Assembly: GCA_026985945.1 (NCBI GenBank)
Contig: JALSPN010000012.1
Location: 1-5,603 of the forward strand
Direction: 5' to 3'
Source of the DNA: Thermodesulfobacteriales bacterium
Lineage (GTDB): Bacteria > Desulfobacterota > Thermodesulfobacteria > Thermodesulfobacteriales > Thermodesulfatatoraceae
DNA: 5,603 nucleotides
Part shown: in pieces, positions 1-5,416 of the stretch
Layout of the letters: the number at the start of each line of letters is the position of its first letter
Numbering within the stretch: position 1 is the first letter of the stretch
Translations under genes and position numbers: made by a program
Notes under the pieces: generated by a model
Told to the model about the DNA's origin: nothing
What the model saw: only the letters and a program-made list of their open reading frames with translations
The model's database searches: none

Positions 1-807
1 CCTTTTCTGGAACTCAAAGGCGTAAAAACGCGCCCTGCGGCGCGAATTCTCCCCCCGGTAGGTCAAAGAAGGGACCCCAAAAAGAAGACATCTTCCCCCT
101 GAAGTCTCAAGCTTCTGGCGAAAACACTTGTGGGTGTGTCCGTAAAGGACAAGCTCTGCCCCTTTTCTGCGGATTAATTCTTCAAGGGCCTTGGCATCCT
201 TTAAGGCCTTGCGGCTTGAAACCACCCCCTCCAGAGGAGGATGGTGGAGATAAATTATTCTCAAAAGCTTCTCTCTGGCAGCCTCCTCAAGGAGGGAAGA
301 AAGCTTCGTTAACTGTTCTTCCCCCAATTCTCCGCGAGCAAAAGGGGGGAAATTAAAACAGGCGGTGCTGAGCCCGATGAGGGCCAGGGGTCCCCAGATC
401 GTAACCCGGGGGAAAATTTCTGCAAGCGAGTTACCTTCTCCCAGATACCGCCCCCATTTAGCGTAAGTAAACTGCCAGGGCTCAGGGGCGTAGGAATCAT
501 GATTTCCCGGGACCACCAGCACTTCTTCTGGCGGACCAAGCTTTTTAAGAAACTCTCTGGCTTCTTCGAATTCCTCTGGAAGCCCCAGGTGGGTGAGATC
601 TCCGGTAACAAGGACCCTGGAGGGGGAAAATTCCCTTCTCAGCCGGATAAATTTTTCGAGAAGCAGCCGGGAATGCCTTTTACCGCGCAAAAACTTCCAG
701 CGCCAGTACCCCGGAAGCCTGCGATTGAAGATGGCAGACCAGGAAGGATGAGGGCTTGCCAGGTGCCAGTCTGAAATGTGAAGAAGGATTCGCTTACTAG
801 CTAACAT
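1..807 (-). CDS. Calcineurin-like metallophosphoesterase, 3' end beyond window
   Basis: A hydrolase of the calcineurin-like phosphoesterase superfamily with a two-metal active site. The reading frame is open from ATG at 807 down to base 1 (269 codons, no stop seen), so the C-terminus lies off the left edge. All five family motifs appear in order: SDWH (D13, H15), GDLTH (G69, D70), GNHD (N102, H103), LHHP (H188/H189) and GHTH (H224, H226). This set and spacing fit the class III cyclic-nucleotide phosphodiesterase / CpdA-like branch better than LpxH, whose second Asn motif differs. No signal peptide or membrane segment is seen, so it is probably cytoplasmic. Substrate is unknown. The gene is divergent from a lipid-synthesis operon with 26 bases between start codons, which suggests, as inference only, a phosphatase step on a lipid or head-group phosphate. 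No clear Shine-Dalgarno sequence precedes the ATG. No better in-frame start lies between the upstream stop and the DxH motif. The family call is firm; the role is not. Confidence 0.93.
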   Translation of the reverse strand, partial: MLASKRILLHISDWHLASPHPSWSAIFNRRLPGYWRWKFLRGKRHSRLLLEKFIRLRREFSPSRVLVTGDLTHLGLPEEFEEAREFLKKLGPPEEVLVVPGNHDSYAPEPWQFTYAKWGRYLGEGNSLAEIFPRVTIWGPLALIGLSTACFNFPPFARGELGEEQLTKLSSLLEEAAREKLLRIIYLHHPPLEGVVSSRKALKDAKALEELIRRKGAELVLYGHTHKCFRQKLETSGGRCLLFGVPSLTYRGENSRRRARFYAFEFQKR

Positions 808-833
808 CAGAGTTTTCGTTAAAATGAAGCTCG
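808..833. promoter_or_regulatory. Very short divergent intergenic region
   Basis: Only 26 bases separate the two divergent start codons, so promoters for both directions must overlap each other or lie inside the opposing coding regions. The A/T-rich TAAAAT at 820-825 could serve as a plus-strand -10 box. It would start a transcript almost at the ATG at 834, with little or no leader, but no good -35 hexamer sits 16-18 bases upstream. Neither gene has a recognisable Shine-Dalgarno sequence here. The promoter reading is weak. Confidence 0.25.
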
Positions 834-2024
834 ATGGCTATTTATGTCTGTTTTCTCTTTGAGAGCCGGGAAAAAATCTGGGGTCTTACGATCCCCGAGA
901 GGATAAAACGCCTCTTAGGGCCCTCTGTTTCTATTCTAAAAGACTTTTCGGCTCTCAGGCCGGAAGATAAAGTCCTTTTTTTTCGTGCTGATTATCTCCT
1001 GGATGACCGCTTAATCAAGTATCTTTTTTCCGCTGAGAAGGATCTTATTCTGGTCAAAAAAGAAGCTGGAAAAGAGATTCCCCTGGCGGCCAGGGTGTCA
1101 GCCCCTCTGGCCTCTCAGGTTCGGGGCTTTTTTGAGGGAAGGGCCCCCTGCCCTCCTTCTCTTCCTCAAGAAGAGCTTTCTCAGGTCTCTGCCGCCTTTT
1201 TCAAACAGCTCCGCAAGTTTGAACCCCCCTTTGCCATAAAGGTTACCCCTTCTAACCGTAAAGAGGCCGAAAAAAGGCTTTACGACTGGTCTTACAAAGG
1301 GGTGACGGACCTGGTAACCAAATGGCTCTGGCCCCAACCGGCCCGGTATGCCGTAAAATTATGCGTCAAGCTTGGTCTCAAACCCAACCATGTCACCCTT
1401 TTCGGGGCCTTTCTGGCGGTTGTTGCCGGCTACCTTTTCTACCGGGGTCATCTGGTCTCGGGGCTTGTGGCTGCCTGGGTCATGACCTTCCTTGATACCG
1501 TAGATGGCAAACTGGCCCGGGTTACGGTGACCTCAAGCCGTTTCGGTCATTATTTTGACCATCTCATAGACCTGGTGCACCCTCCCATCTGGTATATCCT
1601 CTGGGCCCTGGGGACACAAAAGGCAGGTCTTTACGATCTCCCCTATTCTATCTCTTTTCTGAGTCTCTTTTTGGTGGGGAGCTATATCCTTGAAAGATTG
1701 GTAGAAGGGGCCTTTATGGCCCGTTTCGGCTTTGAAATTTTTTGCTGGAAGCCCTTTGACTCCTATTTTCGTCTCTTCCTGGCCCGAAGAAATCCCTGCC
1801 TTTTGATTTTGACGGCAAGCCTTCTTCTGGGGGAACCTGCCAAGGGCTTTTTGGCCGTTACGGTCTGGATGGTTCTAACCGCCCTTATCCTGCTTCTGCG
1901 GTTACTATGGGCCCTTTGGGTGGCCCGGGGGAGGCCTCTTAAACCCTGGCTTGCGGAAATCGAAAAATATAGCCATAAAAAGCGGGCGCTTAGGTGGTTC
2001 ACCAGAAAAGTCCCTTCTCTTTAA
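834..2024 (+). CDS. CDP-alcohol phosphatidyltransferase with N-terminal nucleotidyltransferase-like region
   Basis: An integral-membrane enzyme that transfers a phosphatidyl (or similar) group from a CDP-activated donor to an alcohol, releasing CMP. The diagnostic signature DxxDGxxAR-x8-GxxxDxxxD is complete: D221, D224, G225, A228-R229, G238, D242 and D246, so the enzyme should be active. About six hydrophobic segments lie from residue ~184 to ~362, with the signature at the end of the second. At 396 aa it is roughly twice the length of PgsA- or PssA-type enzymes. The extra ~130 N-terminal residues contain a stretch like the acceptor part of a MobA-type nucleotidyltransferase (RADYLLDDRLI, 51-61) but no glycine-rich GxGxR nucleotide-binding loop. 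This recalls, in reduced form, the fused inositol-phosphate cytidylyltransferase / DIPP synthase of thermophiles. A conserved-looking linker (KGVTDLVTKW, 155-164) joins the two parts. ATG 834 is the first start after an in-frame stop at 825; its Shine-Dalgarno sequence is weak. It is the first gene of a four-gene operon. The acceptor alcohol cannot be told from sequence. Confidence 0.93.
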   Translation: MAIYVCFLFESREKIWGLTIPERIKRLLGPSVSILKDFSALRPEDKVLFFRADYLLDDRLIKYLFSAEKDLILVKKEAGKEIPLAARVSAPLASQVRGFFEGRAPCPPSLPQEELSQVSAAFFKQLRKFEPPFAIKVTPSNRKEAEKRLYDWSYKGVTDLVTKWLWPQPARYAVKLCVKLGLKPNHVTLFGAFLAVVAGYLFYRGHLVSGLVAAWVMTFLDTVDGKLARVTVTSSRFGHYFDHLIDLVHPPIWYILWALGTQKAGLYDLPYSISFLSLFLVGSYILERLVEGAFMARFGFEIFCWKPFDSYFRLFLARRNPCLLILTASLLLGEPAKGFLAVTVWMVLTALILLLRLLWALWVARGRPLKPWLAEIEKYSHKKRALRWFTRKVPSL

Positions 2025-2836
2025 AAGATGCAGGCCTCATCTTAAATCCCAAAGGGGGGAAAAACACCAAAGAGGCCTTTCTCCTGCTGGCCTTTGCCAA
2101 ACATGCCGGCCTCGAAATACGCCTTGGAAGTAATTTTAAAGAGCTCCTTTACGCCACGGAAAAGTTGCTTTCCCTCTCCAAAAAAATCCTTTTTATAAGC
2201 GGTGGAGACGGCACTGTTTCAGCTGTTCTTACGGCCTGTCTTCGCAAGGGCCGAAAACCCGCCTTTGCGGTGCTCCCGGGGGGGACCACCAATCTCATTG
2301 CCTGGGATGTGAGTCGCCCCCGGGGGCAATTGTCCATCTTTCAGAGATTCCTCAAGGGTTTTCCGCCGCTTGTCAGAGAAAGAAAGGCCCTTCGGATTGA
2401 GCCTCATGGTCTTTATGGTCTCTTTTGCGGGGCGGGTTTACTGGCAGAAGGGGTGAGGCTCTACAACCTGCGCCGTATAAGATCGGGAAAAAGGGGGCTT
2501 AAAAACGCCCTTCCGGTAACCTTACGCCTCCTTTTAAAAGGGGTTAAAAACGGGCGAGAATCCCTCATCTTCGGAAGCCCCCCTCAAAAAGCCCAGGCCG
2601 CCATCTTTACTACTCTTGAGAAGGTCTTTGTTTCTCTAAGGCCCTTTTTCCAAAAACCCTGTGCGGAAATCAAGGTGGGCCTTTTCCCTCGCACAATTCT
2701 TCCCCTTTTTGTATCATGTGAAGAAAAAATCGCATTAAGGACCGAAATACTTGCCCTGGACGGCGAGATAATAGAAAACAAAGGCGTGCCTTTTATAATT
2801 AAAGCCGCGGATAGAGTGGTGTTTTACACATGGTGA
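1994..2836 (+). CDS. Diacylglycerol kinase / lipid kinase family protein
   Basis: A soluble or membrane-peripheral lipid kinase of the DAGK catalytic-domain family (the DgkB/YegS/sphingosine kinase fold), expected to phosphorylate diacylglycerol or a related lipid with ATP. Visible motifs are NPKGGKN (18-24), the nucleotide-binding GGDGT (70-74) followed by VSAVL, PGGTTN (95-100) in place of the commoner GTGNDFAR, and LDGE near the C-terminus (255-258), which fits the conserved late acidic motif. Length 280 aa is normal for the family. The start is GTG at 1994, the first possible start because an in-frame TAG lies immediately before it at 1991. This makes a 31-nt overlap with the upstream transferase and suggests translational coupling. 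The neighbours provide the next two steps of a CDP-diacylglycerol route, so phosphatidic acid is the likely product. A different lipid substrate remains possible, since family members vary. Confidence 0.92.
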   Translation: MVHQKSPFSLKDAGLILNPKGGKNTKEAFLLLAFAKHAGLEIRLGSNFKELLYATEKLLSLSKKILFISGGDGTVSAVLTACLRKGRKPAFAVLPGGTTNLIAWDVSRPRGQLSIFQRFLKGFPPLVRERKALRIEPHGLYGLFCGAGLLAEGVRLYNLRRIRSGKRGLKNALPVTLRLLLKGVKNGRESLIFGSPPQKAQAAIFTTLEKVFVSLRPFFQKPCAEIKVGLFPRTILPLFVSCEEKIALRTEILALDGEIIENKGVPFIIKAADRVVFYTW

Positions 2837-3771
2837 TGCTAAAAGAACTCTTTCGCTATCTTGAGACCTTTGCCAAAAGAGCCACCCCTTCTCCAGCGGT
2901 CCTCACCCTGGTAGAAGAAATCCGGGCCTGCTACCCGCATTTAAAAGTAGTCCTTTACTACGGATCCTGTTTTCAGGAAGGCTTAGAATTTGAAGGGCTC
3001 CACGATTTTTACGCGCTGGTTAAAAATTATCGTCAGGCCTATCAGAATCCCCTTTGGGCCGTAGCCAACTATCTCCTTCCGCCGAATGTCTTTTATCTCG
3101 AAAAAACCTGGCGGGAAAAACTTTTAAGAAGCAAGTATGCCGTGATGAGTCTCTGGCAATTTGAGAAGGCGGTCTCACCCCGCTGGTTTCATTCTTATTT
3201 CTGGGGAAGGTTCTGCCAGCCCGCAGCCCCTATCTGGTGGGCAGATGAGACCGCTTTCCGGCGCGTTATTCAGGCCTTGGCCCAGGCTGTAATCACTTTT
3301 CATCTGAGGGTCTTACCGGTTCTTCCCCCGGTTGGAACGGTAAAGGACCTCTGGCTTGGCGGGCTTTCCTGGTGCTATCGGGCCGAACTGCGCCCTGAAA
3401 AGCCCACGCGTTTAGAAAGGCTCTGGCAAAAATTTGCCTTCCATCTCACCAAGCTTTCCATCCTGAGCGCCAAAGCCCTCCCCTTCCCCCTAAGGATAAA
3501 AAACACCCATTACGAAGCCGCTATTCCGGCCCGGGAGAGAAAAAAGGCCCGGCTCCTCTGGGAGGCCCGTATCTGGGAGGGAAAGATTCTTTCCGTATTG
3601 AGGCTTTTAAAGGCCAGTTTCACTTTTCAGGGAGGGGTGGATTATACCCTCTGGAAGATCGAAAGACACACGGGAAAGAGGCTTGAAATTCCCTCTTTTT
3701 TGCGGGAGCACCCTTTTCTGGCTCTCCTTCTCTGGGGATGGAAGGCCCTCCTCGCCAAGGGGGTACGCTAA
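2830..3771 (+). CDS. Tam41-like phosphatidate cytidylyltransferase (putative CDP-diacylglycerol synthase)
   Basis: I read this 313-aa protein as a bacterial member of the Tam41/Mmp37 family, the peripheral-membrane nucleotidyltransferases that make CDP-diacylglycerol from phosphatidic acid and CTP in mitochondria. Compared from memory with human TAMM41, several blocks line up in order: YYGS (43-46) with VYGSG; the acidic strand HDFYALV (58-64) with LDFVFTV; SKYAVMS (101-107) with IKYGVIS; the WF-(x)n-GRFCQPAAPIW block (119-136) with the family's W-(x)n-AGRLQKPVKI; and the LWLGGLSWCYRAELR block (174-188) with the LFIEIAGLSYSGDFR region. G45, S46 and D59 would be the nucleotidyltransferase-fold GS and Asp. 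Only one of the fold's usual acidic pair is obvious. There is no signal peptide. The hydrophobic, basic C-terminus (295-313) could bind membrane. The start is ambiguous: ATG 2830, GTG 2833 and ATG 2836 are in frame, the last sharing one base with the preceding stop. It lies between a lipid kinase and LptB, consistent with lipid activation. The alternative is a generic nucleotidyltransferase of unknown substrate. Confidence 0.78.
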   Translation: MVMLKELFRYLETFAKRATPSPAVLTLVEEIRACYPHLKVVLYYGSCFQEGLEFEGLHDFYALVKNYRQAYQNPLWAVANYLLPPNVFYLEKTWREKLLRSKYAVMSLWQFEKAVSPRWFHSYFWGRFCQPAAPIWWADETAFRRVIQALAQAVITFHLRVLPVLPPVGTVKDLWLGGLSWCYRAELRPEKPTRLERLWQKFAFHLTKLSILSAKALPFPLRIKNTHYEAAIPARERKKARLLWEARIWEGKILSVLRLLKASFTFQGGVDYTLWKIERHTGKRLEIPSFLREHPFLALLLWGWKALLAKGVR

Positions 3772-3774
3772 CAG

Positions 3775-4497
3775 ATGAGAACTCTCCGGGCAGAGGGGCT
3801 AACCAAACGTTTTCGCAGGCGAGAGGTAGTGCGTGGCATAAGCCTTGAACTTCAGGCCGGAGAGATTGTAGGGCTTCTGGGGCCTAATGGGGCCGGAAAA
3901 ACCACCACTTTTTATATGATCGCGGGGCTCCTGCACCCTGATCAGGGGAAGGTGTTCCTTGGCGAAAAAGAGATCACCCGCTTCTCTCTGGCCAGAAGGG
4001 CGAGACTTGGGCTTACCTATCTTCCTCAGGAAAGGTCTATCTTTAGAGACCTCACGGTGGAAAAAAATCTTCTGGGGGTGCTTGAGCTGAAGCCCCTTTC
4101 TCAAGAAGAACGCCTGCGGCGCAAAGAGTCCCTTCTTGAAGAATTTGGCTTAGCCCATCTCGCCCAGAATAAAGGCTTTACCCTCTCGGGGGGAGAGGCT
4201 CGCAAGGTTGAAATTGCCCGGGCCGTGGCCCTCGAGCCGGACTTCATCCTTCTTGATGAACCCTTTGCCGGCATCGACCCCCTAACTGTTAAAGGCCTTC
4301 AGCAGCTCCTTAAAAGACTTCGCGATCAGGGACTCGGAATCCTGATCTCTGATCATAACGTGCGGGAAACATTAAAAATTTGCGATCGGGCCTATCTCAT
4401 TTATCAGGGGCGAGTCCTTGAGACCGGCACCCCGGAAGAGATTGCCAAAAGCCCCAAGGCACGCACTTTTTACCTGGGAGAAGACTTTAGCCTTTGA
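3775..4497 (+). CDS. lptB: LPS export ABC transporter ATP-binding protein LptB
   Basis: The cytoplasmic ATPase that powers extraction of lipopolysaccharide from the inner membrane with LptF/LptG and the Lpt bridge. Motifs in the 240-aa protein are Walker A GPNGAGKT (36-43), Q-loop Q85, signature LSGGE (137-141), Walker B ILLDEP (158-163) with catalytic E162, and H-loop H194 in SDHNVRETL. LptB-specific features separate it from LivF-type branched-chain amino acid ATPases: LPQERSIFRDLTV around F90, where E. coli LptB has its LptF/G-contacting Phe; LDEPFAGIDP; and the C-terminal YLGEDF, nearly identical to the E. coli enzyme. The start ATG lies 3 nt after the upstream stop, with AAGGGGG at 3757-3763 as a plausible, slightly distant Shine-Dalgarno. 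lptC, lptA and rpoN, the usual partners, are not beside it here. The gene instead ends a phospholipid-type operon and faces a convergent gene 38 nt away. No clear terminator hairpin with a T-run is seen in that gap. Confidence 0.95.
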   Translation: MRTLRAEGLTKRFRRREVVRGISLELQAGEIVGLLGPNGAGKTTTFYMIAGLLHPDQGKVFLGEKEITRFSLARRARLGLTYLPQERSIFRDLTVEKNLLGVLELKPLSQEERLRRKESLLEEFGLAHLAQNKGFTLSGGEARKVEIARAVALEPDFILLDEPFAGIDPLTVKGLQQLLKRLRDQGLGILISDHNVRETLKICDRAYLIYQGRVLETGTPEEIAKSPKARTFYLGEDFSL

Positions 4498-4535
4498 AGC
4501 CCCATTTTTTCCACTCCCCGTTTGCCACTTGCCAT

Positions 4536-5069
4536 TCAAAGTAGGCCGTGGTGGCGCAGAATTTCGGCCAGGCGCTTGTCTCCCTTGGCTAGTTCCCGCA
4601 GGGCTCCGATTATCTTTTTCATCAGCTCAAGTTCATATCTTTCTTCAAGCTCTCTTTCTGCCTCCCGCACCGCTACCCTTACGGCGGTGCGTCTGTCCCA
4701 CACCACAATGGCGATCACCGCCGCCACCAATCCCCCCATGATCAACCCCAGCCACCTCATGTTCCGGTTAGTCTCGTCTATCCGCCGGTTGGTCTCATCT
4801 ATCCGACGATCTATCTGTTCAAAGCGCTTGTTCATATCTTCCCGTAGCTCTTCAAAGCGCGTGTCAACTTGTTCAAAGCGCTTATCAACTGATTCTTTGA
4901 ACTCTCGAAACTGGGCCTCAAGCACCGCCTGCCTCTTCTCCATCTCAAGGAGCTTCTCGTAGATCATCTCATTGGTCACCCTAAGCCCCCGCTCCCCAGC
5001 CAGGCTCAGCCCGAAAAAGGCCACCAGCAAAAGAAGAAGTGCTGCCACAAAAAGAAAGCTTTTTCTCAT
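4536..5069 (-). CDS. Exported coiled-coil protein with one transmembrane segment, unknown function
   Basis: A 177-aa protein of unknown function. It begins MRKSF and a long hydrophobic stretch (about 5-23) ending SLAGE, which looks like a signal peptide with possible cleavage near A24, though an uncleaved anchor is possible. Residues ~35-104 form a charged heptad-patterned coiled coil with near-repeats such as KRFEQVD, KRFEQID and two tandem RRIDETN units. A second hydrophobic segment, WLGLIMGGLVAAVIAIVVW (106-124), follows, then a basic DRR and a charged helix ending with ALRELAKGDKRLAEIL. It resembles small coiled-coil membrane proteins I recall from thermophilic Aquificota and Thermodesulfobacteriota, but no function is known to me. 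A strong Shine-Dalgarno (AAGGAGG) 5 nt before ATG 5069 decides the start. The in-frame TTG three bases upstream is too close to it. The gene is convergent with lptB and has its own upstream region, so it is probably a separate transcription unit. Confidence 0.85.
   Translation of the reverse strand: MRKSFLFVAALLLLLVAFFGLSLAGERGLRVTNEMIYEKLLEMEKRQAVLEAQFREFKESVDKRFEQVDTRFEELREDMNKRFEQIDRRIDETNRRIDETNRNMRWLGLIMGGLVAAVIAIVVWDRRTAVRVAVREAERELEERYELELMKKIIGALRELAKGDKRLAEILRHHGLL
4766..4807 (-). repeat. Two 21-bp tandem units inside the coiled-coil gene
   Basis: Units 4766-4786 and 4787-4807 differ at three positions and encode the consecutive heptads RIDETNR/RIDETNR. Another near-duplicate pair lies at 4850-4890, sharing TTCAAAGCGC and TCAACT and encoding the KRFEQVD/TRFEE heptads. 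A further TTCAAAGCGCTTG copy is at 4819-4831. The 21-bp period equals one coiled-coil heptad, which suggests growth by in-frame duplication. Confidence 0.8.
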
Positions 5070-5073
5070 CAAG

Positions 5074-5082
5074 TCCTCCTTT
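5074..5082 (-). promoter_or_regulatory. Strong Shine-Dalgarno site of the coiled-coil gene
   Basis: On the minus strand the sequence AAAGGAGGA is followed by CTTG and then ATG at 5069. This is the best ribosome-binding site in the window and fixes the start at ATG 5069, not at the in-frame TTG at 5072. The operon genes on the plus strand lack comparable sites and seem to rely on overlap and coupling. Confidence 0.8.
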
Positions 5083-5137
5083 TCCTGTTCTTTTCTTATT
5101 TCATACCATTAAAAATCCCTAATTTCCGGTTAATCTT

Positions 5138-5270
5138 CCCCTCCCTCGCAGGGAGGGGCAGGGGAGGGTGAAAGTTGGCGCAGATTGCTGAGCTTTCACC
5201 CCCTCCCCATCCCTCCCCCTGAAAGGGTGAGGGAGATCCCCTTCGCCCTCACTAGCACACCCTTTGGGTG
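5138..5270. repeat. G/C-rich palindromic intergenic repeat block
   Basis: Several short palindromes lie in series. CCCCTCCCT (5138-5146) pairs with AGGGAGGGG (5150-5158) over a 3-base loop. GGGTGAAAG (5166-5174) pairs with CTTTCACCC (5193-5201), and flanking GGGGAGG/CCTCCCC can extend this stem with a bulge. GTGAGGG (5227-5233) pairs with CCCTCAC (5246-5252). CACCC (5258-5262) pairs with GGGTG (5266-5270). GGGTGAAA occurs at 5166 and 5266 and inverted at 5194-5201. Strand asymmetry of C and G runs is strong. This looks like one of the dispersed CCCTCACCC/CTCCCT-type palindromic repeats common between bacterial genes. It also lies upstream of the minus-strand gene at 5069, so a regulatory effect is possible but not shown. 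Confidence 0.65.
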
Positions 5271-5302
5271 AAAAAGTCAAAGTGAGCATTTTCCTTGAAA
5301 TA

Positions 5303-5416
5303 TATTACTGAGAGCATTTTTTAGGTAACATTGTCTCTTTGGGATCCGTTCCTATTTTTCGTTCCGAAAAATGGGAACGGATCCTATGATTCAGACCTTT
5401 AATGCTCTCATTAATA
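5303..5416. repeat. Nested inverted-repeat element with long hairpin core
   Basis: The outer arms 5303-5318 and 5401-5416 are 16-bp inverted repeats with one mismatch (5308/5411); the inner ten bases (TGAGAGCATT/AATGCTCTCA) are perfect. Centred inside, 5342-5361 pairs with 5365-5384 for 20 bp around the triloop TTC, with a single T/G wobble and a GGATCC near the foot of each arm. The only run of Ts after the stem is in the outer arms, so it does not look like a standard terminator. It could be a structured RNA, a transposon-derived palindrome, or a protein-binding site. No coding potential of note lies inside. Confidence 0.75.

Noticed and set aside
309..611. 100-codon minus-strand frame within the phosphoesterase region
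   Set aside because: It is a shifted frame of the phosphoesterase, whose own frame carries all metal-binding motifs through the same stretch.
3775..4497. Branched-chain amino acid ATPase LivF/LivG as an alternative to LptB
   Set aside because: The SIFRDLTV segment, DHNVRETL and the C-terminal YLGEDF are LptB hallmarks, and no permease or binding-protein genes are nearby.
4492..4541. CTTTGAA/TTCAAAG inverted repeat over the two convergent stop codons as a bidirectional terminator
   Set aside because: The stem is only 7 bp with a loop of about 36 bases and has no G/C-rich core followed by a T-run. It follows from both genes ending with CTT TGA A.
4522..4962. 146-codon open frame on the plus strand opposite the coiled-coil gene
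   Set aside because: Its product is a low-complexity Ser/Arg-rich sequence that mirrors the heptad repeats. The minus-strand frame has a strong ribosome site, a signal peptide and a sensible domain plan.
5138..5270. CRISPR array
   Set aside because: Repeats are short, palindromic and irregularly spaced, with no constant-length repeat and spacer pattern.
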